NCBI GenBank assembly: GCA_024180945.1
Contig: JAKSGN010000006.1
Location: forward strand, 2,542,001-2,606,000
Direction: 5' to 3'
DNA length: 64,000 nucleotides
Source: Macrophomina tecta
Lineage: Eukaryota > Ascomycota > Dothideomycetes > Botryosphaeriales > Botryosphaeriaceae
Shown: positions 54,409 through 64,000 of the stretch, piece by piece
How positions within the stretch are numbered: position 1 is the first letter of the stretch
How the letters are laid out: each line of letters opens with the position of its first letter
Notes under the pieces: generated by a model
The model's database searches: none
Told to the model about the DNA's origin: nothing
Seen by the model: the letters and a program-made list of their open reading frames with translations, nothing else
Translations under genes and position numbers: made by a program

Positions 54409-56662
54409 TTTCTCGCTATCTCCCTTGCTTCACATATCTCTACACCGGCTTTGCTCTTTCATAGGGATTCGAAGCGCAAGGCTTTGAGGCGCCTGGGAAC
54501 CATATTCCTCCGAAGCATTCAGTAATGTCTGGGATTCCCATGAGCTCTTATCGCCGGCCCCTCCTCTTTCTCGCATTCGATTTGGTGTCATATTTTGCTG
54601 TTCGATCACAAGCACAATCAATAAAGCACAAAGAATCTGATCACAAGTGATCATGCACCTTCTCCTGTACGATTTCTTCGCCTTCTTTTTTTTTTTTTTT
54701 CCCGCGAAGTGGTATATGGACGAGAGAGAGAGGAGCAAACTGGCATCTGGACTGGGCGTTTTCTGTGGGTCATTTCAAGGTGCGCGTCGGGCAGATCTTT
54801 TCTTTGATGTTATTAGTACTGAATGATGTGATGGCGCAACCAGGCGTTGCCAACGCTGTGAGTGGGACGGAATTCCATATGAGATCAAGTATGTTTTTCA
54901 CTGTACCACTGTTCCGCTGCTAGATCTGAGCAAAGGCAAGTGGTTGCAGTGAGAAGATATGTTCGTGTAGTGGGCCGGCATGAGAGTGGAGTCTGAGTGT
55001 GTCCCCCTCGGAAAAGCTGTTGAATTAGGTCGTCGACTAGTCCGCTGTACCTTCACCTCTGCTATTTTTCTTAGCTCATTCTTGGGGAGTTGTGGGTACT
55101 TTATATTCCCCATGGGTGAGTGACTACCATTCCCCTTGCTGTTGCACTGCCATGTGGTCTGATCACGGTCTTATACTTCAGCATCTCGCAATCTGCGTGC
55201 TCCATCGCGCGTGGACCGCGCACATAATATCGCCGAGTGCTTCCTCTTCCGGGAATGCATGTTTCACCGAGGAGAAGTGGCCAGCACTGTCCCCATGTAT
55301 CCTGCGCCAAGGAAGACGGTCTGAAGTACGATTCGGCGGCTCTGCAGGGTGGCATCGCCGAGCATCTAAGCTTCGCATGCGGGCCCAGAGATCTCCAGAG
55401 CCAGGGGGCTCGAAGGGAAGCCTGAAGGGAAAATTCGACGTAATCCCGCGGTGGATTTGCGGATCCCGCTGAGTTTTGGAGGGGTAATGCCAACACCACG
55501 AAAACCGCTCACGATGCTGCACGGTGTCAGCTCGTCATCTGCCAGCGCCGAATCTTACGTGTACGGAGCCGCGGGTTGATATTAGCTGCATCATTGCCGC
55601 AGTGGCGGTGGGTTTTTCTTTGTCACTCGCGGTCCTTGGGCTGCCTGCCTGATGAGGTCGCGCAGCCCTCACGTGCATCAATTGCCGCTTCGGGCGACAG
55701 CTCGCTGGGCAGTCCTGCACGTGTATGGGGCCGCTGGTGATTGGATGGCTCCCCTGATCCGCGGGGGGTCGGCAAAACCGGGCTGCGGGTTCTCTTTGAT
55801 CCGCCGAAGGTCCACCCGCCTCTTCCTATCTCTGCCTCTCGCCGGCCGGCGCCCTATTTTCTTCGGTTTTCGTCAGCGCTATCAACAGCACGCACGTTCG
55901 CTGACTCCGGCTTCGCTCCCTATTTCCGTGCACCGCCTCGTCCCAGTGTGGAGATGCTGGAGAAGCAGGATCAGGCCGGCCGAGTGCGGAACACTCCTCC
56001 ACATCGGCCACGATAAGGTCATACAGATCTATCAGCACGACTCCGTCCGCGGCACTGGCATTGGGCAGGGAACGCGATCCCCGGCGCTGGAATGCCATAG
56101 ATGAGCCAATGACGCAGCACTGCCCACTAGCCAAGAGCCGCCGGTCTCTTCCAGACCTCATTTGCTCTCAGCGATCGGGCTGTCGTGCTCGGCCCTGTGC
56201 CTGCCGAGGCCGATGGCTGGTGGCCGGTGTGGTGTGTGCTGTGTGGAGCGCCCCCGCAACGGTGCCAGAGCAGAGCCACCATAGCCGCACGTACCCCACG
56301 CGAAGCAAAAGATAGCTACCCGCATGCTCTCGGTCATTCCTGCGGACGTCGCTGAGTTCAAGCCGGATACCTTGATGACACAATTGTGAACCCGTCGGGC
56401 GCGCCATTGTGTTTGTGCTCCGCGATTTCCCGGCATTGAGGCTATGGGAGCGAGCTTTGATAGACAAGACCCTGGTTCTGCCAGGTAAGGGTCTGACAGC
56501 TAAGGGACTGGACTGTTTTGTCAGGTACAAATACGTAGCCAAACGCCCGTCAAATCAAGACTTCTCTTGTTTCTCCAGCGCTCTGCTCGATATCGTCTCA
56601 TCCGTCGTCCTCTTTGCCTGAGCAGGGTTTCTCTGTTCTCACCCGCCTATTCAGACCTCGCC
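54409..56662. other. Intergenic region
   Basis: About 2.2 kb between two plus-strand genes. A T run at 54687-54700 follows the Skt5 homologue. ORFs at 55092-56161 are overlapping and GC-driven. The right end is the promoter and leader of the asparaginase gene. No gene supported. Confidence 0.5.
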
Positions 56663-57877
56663 ATGCTCTCAAATACTTTCACGGTGGCAGCTGCCGCCGC
56701 TGCTCTCGTCCCTAGCACCTTCGCCTCTCCCGTATCCTATCCCATCCTCCCCCGGCAAGAGCTCGAGCAGCCCAGCATCAACGCCTCTCTCCCCAACATC
56801 ACCATCTTCGCTACCGGCGGCACCATCGCCTCGCAAGGCACCTCGTCGGCGCAGACGGTCGGCTACCAAGTCGGCCTGGGCGTGCAGCAGCTCGTCGACG
56901 CCGTCCCGGAAGTCCTCAACATCTCGAACATCTACGGCCAGCAGATCGCCAACGTTGGCAGCCAGAACATCAACTCGTCCATCTTGCTCTCACTGGCACG
57001 CAACATCACCGAGGAGCTCGAGAAGGACGACGTCTCGGGTGTCGTCGTCACTCATGGCACCGATACCCTCGAGGAGACGGCCTTCTACCTCGACCTCGTT
57101 ATTAATTCTACCAAGCCCGTGGTTGTCGTCGGCGCCATGCGCCCCGCTACCGCTCTCTCCGCAGACGGACCCCTGAATTTGTACCAGGCCGTCAGCCTCG
57201 CCGCGAGCGAGAAGGCGCACGGCCGTGGCGTGATGATCGCGCTGAATGAGTGAGTTCTTCTGGCCTCCTCAGCACTCAACCCACCCACTCTCCCACCCCC
57301 ACCAACAAAAAAAAAGAAAAAGAAAAAGGCAAGAAGCTAATCTCTCTTCTCCAGCCGCATCGGCAACCCCTTCTACACCACTAAAAACAGCGCCAACAGC
57401 CTTGACACCTTCTACGCCACTGAGCAGGGCCAGCTCGGCTTCTTCATCAACCAGGTCCCCTACTTCTTCTACACCTCCAGCACCATTCCCAACGAGCCCT
57501 TCTTCCCGCCCTCCGCGAACGCCACCGCCCTCCCCACCGTCGCCGTCCTCTACGGCCACCAGGACGACGTCGCCGCCCTCGTCCCCGCCGCCGTCGAGGC
57601 GGGCGCCCAGGGCATCGTCTTCGCGGGCAGCGGCGCCGGATCGCTCGACGACGCGGTGAAGGCGGCCGCGGAGAAGGTAATCCAGGAGAAGGGGACGCCG
57701 GTCGTGGTGAGCAGGCGGACGGTGGACGGGTTCGTGCCGAAGGAGGACGTCGACGCGCCCGCGGTTGCGGCCGGCTGGCTGAACCCCCAGAAGGCGCGCA
57801 TCCTGCTGCAGGTCGCGGTAGATGCCGGGTTGGGCGTAGAGGAGATCAGGGCCGTTTTTGATGGACTGCATCCGTAG
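56663..57877 (+). CDS. Secreted type II L-asparaginase
   Basis: Exons 56663-57249 and 57355-57877 join in phase 2 (ALN-D-RIGNPFY) across a 105-nt intron, giving 369 aa. Residues 1-22 are a signal peptide ([17 protein letters not shown]). Catalytic motif 1, [10 protein letters not shown], carries the nucleophile Thr near 50. Motif 2, [17 protein letters not shown], near 130, carries the second Thr-Asp pair, with the Lys in a later [20 protein letters not shown] block. The C-terminal domain has [16 protein letters not shown] and [14 protein letters not shown]. The enzyme hydrolyses asparagine to aspartate and ammonia in the wall or medium and helps nitrogen scavenging. Several N-glycosylation sequons (NAS, NIT, NIS, NSS) fit secretion. 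The upstream in-frame frame to 56567 lacks an ATG. Confidence 0.95.
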
Positions 57878-59027
57878 AATGCCAGTGTTGTGATGTTTTT
57901 GGGCCTTTTTTTTAATACATCTTTTTTTTTAAAAAAAAAAAAAAAATTGGGGACAGTTGGGACAGCTATCCGTGGAAAGCGAATGAAAGTATGGTGATGT
58001 TCTTGATGCAAGGGTGGATTTTGTATGCATATCACCTTTAGGCCGCGTCACGGTAACTTGATCAAATACATTCATAAAGAATTTGTAATCTGTGTCGTGC
58101 TTGTGGGGTCTGAAAAGCAGAGAGTAGCCGTTCTAAGACATGCGGCGAATTTCGGATTTAGTAACTGTCAAGGCAGTCAGCTAGTTATTTAATGAATATG
58201 AACGAAACGAGTGACGGTTTCTGTGTAGCCGCTGAAGAGGAAGATAAGTTCATGACTTGAACGGTGGGATTGATGAGGCATTGGTAAGTTTGCTCACGGT
58301 CTTACAGCGCGGCGACCGTGTTGGGTTTCAGTCGTTGCTGCGAAGCCATTCAGCTAACCTAGTCGACCGCGAGTAGCCGGTCGGTCGACAAAAGGTACAG
58401 CAATAACCAGCCTGGTGCCTGGTTTGCCCCAACAACTCTATATACAGAGGCATGTTCGTAACACACGGCCGAGACATATCTTTCTGTTGATTGAAGAAGA
58501 AGGATCCCAATAGCCAAATGATGCATGAAACCCCCGCAGCCAGTGGCTCATAAGAGAGCCGATGGAGGCAGAATGGGACAGGAAGATCATTCGTCAGGAG
58601 ATGGAAGAAATCAGAAGAGCAACGTATATCTAGGCGTAATTAGGTCCCTGTGGCGAGCACCTGGTCACGATGGGATTCATGGCAAGATTACAGCTTACGG
58701 GGCCCTCAATAATCCTAGATAGTAAGCAGGCGGCAGGTTATCATCAGGGACGGAGAGGATAAACCTTCGTCGACAAGAGAATATCTCAGAACTTGTGTCC
58801 AGCTATTAGTGATTGCCGGCTCTGGTCATCCATCGAGCAAGCAGGTCGAGCTAACAGTTGGTACAAACATACTGACATCCTGTGGGGTCGATGCAAGAAT
58901 TGAAGGGTTTCAGTAGAGATATCTTTTTTTAATTTTCCCGGCAAAGCCGTCATCAAAATATATACCATCGAAGCAAGAACCCGCCTCGCAAACGAATTCG
59001 ACCTGGCAGCCAGCAAACGGCGATCGT
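57878..59027. other. Intergenic region
   Basis: Starts with a T-rich then A-rich block (57906-57947) that may mark the asparaginase transcript end. No gene supported to 59027. Confidence 0.55.
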
Positions 59028-60137
59028 CTATTTGAATTTGGAGATGAGGTCAAGGTAGGCAGTGTATGCGGTTCCGGTCTTAGGCTCCATGCTGAACATG
59101 TAAGAGGCCCAGTGCGTCTGTTGTTAGCTGAATGTTTTCCAAAAGGGGGTGGTGGAAGACTTATCCATGGTCCAGCAGCCCACCAAAGGGCACCCGTCCA
59201 GACATCCTTGTTCTCTTGCATATAAGTGAGCATTCCCTCGACGGCAGTCTTGCACTGGCTGCTGTTGCCGCCAGCAAACTCTCCGATGAGGCCCTTCTTG
59301 CCGTTATCCTTAAGCCACTTGGTAGCGGCCGTGATACGCTCCTTGCCGATGGTGCTGGAGACGCAAGCCTCGTTAGTGCCACTGCCATCGCTGTCGAGGT
59401 ACTGGTGCATCTGGTAGATGAGCTTGTTCTGGGGATCCTTGAGAGCAGCCATGGTTTTGCCGTTCTCGGAGGTCGTCCAAGTCCAGGCACCGGTCCACGA
59501 GTTGCCCTCAGCCGTGATGTACTGGCTGGTAGCACCGGCAGCACGGATACCGTCGATACCAGCCTGGTTAAGGTTGACGACAAGGGTCTGGTCCATGTCG
59601 TGGAACTCGTTGTTGATGTCGAAGATGACTTTGCTGTTGCCGGCGAATTCCTTGGCGACGTTGGTCCACCAAGTCTTGAAACCCGCGGTGTCGGTGATGA
59701 TCTGCGAGTTGAAGCCTGGAGATGCTGTGAGTAAAGGTATCTTGACACGTGTTGGGTAAGACAAGCTTACGGCCATAGTTGTGGGGGACGATCATGGCGT
59801 AGGCACCCTTGCCGGTGATGTAGTTGACCGTTGTCTTCAAGTCTGCCAGGTACTGAGAGTCGAGGGAGGCGGTCAGGGAGTTGTGAGTCAGACGTTCCAT
59901 CAGGATGTTGACACGGAAAGTGTTCATTCCCTTGCCGACGAAGGTATCAATAGTGGAAAGAGTGGGCCAGACATAGTCGGTGTTCTTGGTACCGGGAAGC
60001 TTGGTCTCGCCAAACTCAGGACCGGACTCGTTGACACCGAAGAATTGGAAGTTGGAAGCACGCTTCTCTTCCTTTTGCACTGGCGCAGCCAGCGCGAGGG
60101 AGGCCGAACCGGCAATAAGAAGAGTGGAAAGACGCAT
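59028..60137 (-). CDS. GH5 endoglucanase (cellulase), last intron with non-canonical donor
   Basis: Exons 60137-59771, 59715-59165 and 59117-59028 give 335 aa. Residues 1-18 are a signal peptide ([18 protein letters not shown]), with a KR processing site near 28. The GH5 core is complete: [40 protein letters not shown], the acid/base [10 protein letters not shown] (Glu near 159) and the nucleophile [11 protein letters not shown] (Glu near 268), then [12 protein letters not shown] and [20 protein letters not shown]. It cleaves internal beta-1,4 bonds of cellulose outside the cell. The last intron (59164-59118, 47 nt) has a gctaac branch and cag acceptor, but its donor reads ataagt instead of gtaagt. 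If it is not spliced, translation reads through to a stop at 58910 with an unrelated tail. The same family call holds either way. Confidence 0.92.
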
Positions 60138-61256
60138 GATGAAGGTAAAGAATGAAGCGATTGGCAGGTATGAAGAGAGGAATGGCAAGGCGGGAGCAAG
60201 CAGCTGGGCTTGGAGAACAAAGAAATTGGGAGCAGCAGACGCTCCCTTACTTATACGAAATGCAGATGTTGAATCATGTCTGATGGACAGGCGACCTAGC
60301 TAAATTCAAGGAGTAGGACAAAGTGAGCTAAACGACAAGCATGCGGAGGGTCGCGGGCCGTCGGCGTTTCGACTTGGGATTCCGGGCAGCAGGCAAAGGG
60401 GGGTAGATCCCGGACCACAGCAAGCCTTCTGGACGTTTTTGTGGGGAGAGGCTGCCATTGGCGCGTTCTGTGGCAGTCCTGTCTCTCCACGGTGGCGGGC
60501 AAGTAGCGCACGAACAGTTGGGTGCTCCAGCTGATGGAGGGATGGTTAGCTAAGAGCGCATACTGGGCATGGTCTCGGCTGTCTTGAGGCAATGGGGCTT
60601 CATCAACCTAATTCAAGGTAAGCTTCCTGGGCCCACTCGTTTTGTTAGAACAGACGAAGGGTGGAAGAAACGGAGGTCGACCGGCTGATGCGAAAGACAG
60701 CCTCGGAGTCATGCGCCGACACTAATGGCTGTGCTCTTGAAAGCGTCATCTCCGCTCGCCGCTCGGACAGGGGCGAAAACTGAATCCTGGCAACGTGCAG
60801 ACGGGGAAAGGTGGTGTGTGCATTGAGGCTAGAGCCGAGTGGAAACAATGGAATGTCAGCAACGAAACAGCAACTAGAACATAAAATTTCCTGAGGTGGC
60901 ACGGAGGCGTGTCTCCGTGTAGTAGGGCATTATATGGAGTGAGCACCAACCCCCAGTGCTGGAATAAGCGGGTCAGGCGGCGGGCGCTGGGCGGCACAGG
61001 GAAAGGAAGCCGAAGCAGAAGGCGAGGCCTCAGAAGAGGGGACGGGTGACCGCACGGATGGCGGGGACGTGAGAGCGTTTCAGAGAGGGTCGGCTGGATG
61101 GGCAATGTGAAGTCGGCAGAGAAGGCCGGCGCTCGGCCCGCGATTGCAGGACGGAGAGGGCAGAGAGGGCAGGGGCCCCTGCGCGACCGCCGCGATCTCG
61201 TGCCCGCGCGACAGTGACATCGGCACACATCCAGCCATCAACCCACCACGCGCCTC
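60138..61256. other. Divergent promoter between GH5 and RAD1
   Basis: GC-rich toward RAD1. Minus-strand ORFs at 60746-61230 are short and overlap the RAD1 leader; no gene supported. Confidence 0.55.
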
Positions 61257-64000
61257 ATGCCGCCCGGCGATGACAAAGCCCCCGTGAAGCTTTCGCTCCC
61301 GCTGCAGTACCAGCAGGAAATCTTCCAGGATCTGGTGCGCTGTGTCCATCCTGCCTCTGCACTCGCTCCCGCTGACCTGCCTGCTGCAGCGCGATGAAGA
61401 CCAGCTTGTCATCCTCGCTCGCGGCCTCGGCCTGCTGCGCATTGTGACGAACCTTCTCCATGCATACGATGCCGCCGGAAATAACCTCGTCCTCCTTGTA
61501 GGCGCCGACGACCGAGAAAATGGGTGGATTGGAGAGTCGCTGGCTGAGCATGCCGCCATCAGCAAGGCTCCCAAGGCCCGCGGCCTCAGCCTCGTCAACA
61601 CGGACATGATGAGCGTCGGTGCGCGTGAGAAGATGTACTCGCGAGGCGGAATATTCAGCATCACCTCGCGCATCCTCATCGTGGACCTGCTGTCCGGCTT
61701 GCTCGACCCCGCGACCGTGTCGGGCTGTGTGGTTCTACATGCCGACAAGGTTGTCGCTACTTCGCTCGAGGCATTCATACTCCGCATCTATCGCCAGAAG
61801 AACAAGGCCGGATTCTTGAAGGCTTTTTCAGACAACCCGGAGCCTTTTGCCACCGGCTTCTCCCCGTTAGCCACCATGATGCGCAACTTGTTCCTCCGGA
61901 AGCCGTCGCTGTATCCTCGCTTCCACGTCTCGGTGGCCCAGTCCCTCGAGGGTCGTCGGAAGGCCGAAGTCATTGAATTGGAAGTCCCGATGACAGAGAG
62001 TATGGCTGCCATCCAGCAGGCCGTCATGGAGTGCGTCGAGGTGAGCATTGCCGAGCTTCGGAAGAGCAACTCTGGCTCCTTAGACATGGAGGATTGGACG
62101 CTGGATAGCGCCCTACAAAGAAGCTTCGATACCCAGATCAGGCGGCAGCTCGATCCTGTATGGCACCGCACAAGCTTCAGAACACGCCAAATCGTGCGAG
62201 ATTTATCTCTACTGCGCCACATCTTGCATGCACTCCTTGCATATGATGCCGTGGATTTCAACAAGTACCTCGACACCGTTCTTGCTGCATCCGCCCCGCC
62301 CCCCGGATCAACTCGCATGAATCAGTCTCCGTGGCTGTTCCTCGACGCCGCTCATACGTTGTTCGAGACTGCCAAGCGCCGCGTCTATTCTGGTAAATTG
62401 AACGATACAAGCACTGCTAATAGTTCCCATGAAGTCCCCGATTCACTTCGACCTGTGCTGGAGGAGTTACCTAAGTGGCGCATGCTTGCCGAAGTTTTGG
62501 AAGAGATAGAACGGGACTACTACTTCAACCCCACCCCCCAAGACGATTCGAGTGGTGCCATCTTGATAATGTGCGGCGACAATAGCACCTGCCGTCAGCT
62601 TCGTGAATATTTGCAGACCATGCGCGTCAGGCCAGAAGAGCAAGAAAAGAAAGACGAGCCGGAGGAAGGACCTTCAGCAGCGTTCATGATGCGGAGAAAG
62701 CTACGAAATTACATTAACTGGAAACGGGACTTCAGTAAAGTTAGTGCATCTCTGTTTGCTGAGAACAACAAGGTCATCAACAACGACACCCGCACTGGTC
62801 AAGCCGGGCCCGGGAGAGCACCGCCAAATAAGCGCAGACGCGTCCGCGGCGGAGCAGCAGCTGGAGCTGGGCCGTCCAGAACCGTGACAAGTGGTGATAT
62901 GCAGCAGAGCTTCAACCGCGACGCTCACATGCAAAACCTTCTTGCCGAACTTCAGCCAACCGGAGAGGAGACACAGCAAAAGGGAGAAATTGCAGCCGAT
63001 CCTCTCGACAACATGGAAAACTACTATGAGCTGTACGAGATGAAAGATCTGCTCGTAATACACCCATATGACGGCGACATGGACGAGCATGTGCTTGAAG
63101 AAGTCAGGCCTCGATATGTCATCATGTACGAGCCAGATGCTGCTTTCATCAGACGGGTTGAAGTTTACCGTAGTTCTCACACTGACCGGAACGTGAGAGT
63201 GTACTTCATGTACTACGGTGGGTCCGTGGAGGAACAGCGTTATCTGAGCTCCGTCAGACGTGAGAAGGATTCCTTTTCCAAGCTCATCCGCGAACGCAGC
63301 AACATGGCCGTAGTCCTCGACAACAATAACAACATCACTGACCCCCAAGAAGCTTTCCTTCGGACCGTCAACACCCGAATCGCAGGCGGTGGTCGTGTTG
63401 CTGCCACAGCAACTCCTCCTCGTGTAGTCGTGGATGTACGCGAGTTTCGGTCGTCGCTTCCGTCTTTGCTTCATGGTCGCAACATGGTTGTCGTGCCCTG
63501 CATGTTGACGGTTGGCGACTATGTACTCACACCACATATTTGCATCGAGCGTAAGAGCGTCCGCGACCTGATATCATCCTTCAACAACGGTCGCCTCTAC
63601 AACCAAGCGGAGACAATGCTCCAACATTACAAGAATCCCATGCTTCTCATCGAGTTTGACCAAAACAAGTCCTTCACGCTTGAGCCGTTTGCGGATCTAA
63701 GTCAATCTGCTGCTGCTGCCGCTATGGCCGCACCGGACCTCCAGGCAAAAATTGTTATGCTGACCATCGCCTTCCCTCGTTTGCGGATCATCTGGTCTAG
63801 CTCGCCGTACCAAACGGCGGAGATCTTCGAAGAATTGAAGAAGCAGCAGGATGAGCCCGATCCCATCAAGGCAGTGCAAATTGGTCTTGATGATGGCGAG
63901 GATCCGGAAGGTAGGACTTTCAGCCAAGTGCCACAAGATATGCTGCGCGCGGTACCGGGTATCACTGGAAATGAGAAGATGCTACAGCGGATCACATTCA
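61257..64000 (+). CDS. RAD1: XPF/Rad1 structure-specific endonuclease (3' partial)
   Basis: Exon 1 (61257-61334) joins exon 2 (61390 onward) in phase 0 across a 55-nt intron; the frame is open to the window edge, giving about 896 residues so far. The N terminus has the strongly conserved LPLQYQQEIFQDL and ARGLGLLRIVTNLLHAYDAA, followed by the degenerate helicase domain (LLVGADDRENGWIGESLAEH, ITSRILIVDLLSG). A basic segment PNKRRRVRGG may be a nuclear signal. The ERCC4 nuclease domain begins at RVVVDVREF near 703 and carries the catalytic ERK-x3-D (ERKSVRD, 746-752). The first helix-hairpin-helix element (DMLRAVPGITGNEKMLQRIT) is cut by the window end. With its partner Rad10/ERCC1 this nuclease incises 5' of lesions in nucleotide excision repair and trims recombination flaps. 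Confidence 0.96.

Noticed and set aside
57906..57947. T-rich/A-rich block read as a bacterial-type terminator
   Set aside because: The DNA is eukaryotic; the block is at most a 3'-end signal of the asparaginase transcript.
1..64000. CRISPR array, rRNA or phage-like genes
   Set aside because: No regularly spaced repeats or recognisable genes of these kinds were seen in the window.

Overview
The window looks like nuclear DNA of a filamentous ascomycete, most likely a Dothideomycete-type fungus. That is inferred from very short GT-AG introns (about 47-106 nt, many with a CTGAC or CTAAC branch site), fungal-only families (DUF6594, DUF3632, DUF7025-AAA, fungal N-terminal STAND-like domain, Zn-cluster-type regulator relatives) and a carbohydrate-active secretome. 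I saw no rRNA, tRNA or CRISPR. All identifications were made by eye from translated sequence; no database search was run.

Layout. 1-12 kb: end of a membrane-anchored low-complexity protein, a fungal-specific regulator, a small gene broken in a G7 run, a small unrecognised two-exon gene, a DUF6594 membrane protein and a lysine-rich unknown. 12-21 kb: a gene-poor island with one clear gene, a three-exon cysteine-rich secreted protein with a defensin-like cysteine pattern. 21-28 kb: a CLN3/battenin-family gene split by a hAT transposon with a perfect 8-bp target duplication, then two degraded genes (DUF3632 protein, secreted guanyl-type RNase). 28-38 kb: an Hsp70-like ATPase, two single-pass membrane proteins, a fungal STAND N-terminal-domain protein and a DUF7025-AAA ATPase. 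38-49 kb: mostly gene-poor, with a six-cysteine knottin-like secreted peptide, an alanine/valine-rich secreted protein, a secretory aldo-keto reductase and a decayed reading frame. 49-64 kb: conserved housekeeping genes: Cbp4 (complex III assembly), Skt5/Chs4 (chitin synthase activator with a CaaX box), secreted L-asparaginase, GH5 endoglucanase and the XPF/Rad1 nuclease, which runs off the right edge.

How it fits together. Conserved genes (CBP4, SKT5, asparaginase, GH5, RAD1) sit close together at the right. The gene-poor parts carry the lineage-specific material: two tiny cysteine-rich secreted proteins made of several short exons, a transposon, and several pseudogenes. Four in-frame stops in three decayed genes are each compatible with a CpA-to-TpA change of a glutamine codon, which would suit repeat-induced point mutation or ordinary C-to-T decay. 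Separate 1-nt frame breaks could be mutations or assembly errors. The most notable observations are the two small secreted proteins, the in-register hAT insertion in the CLN3-like gene, and the apparent AT-AG intron of the GH5 gene.
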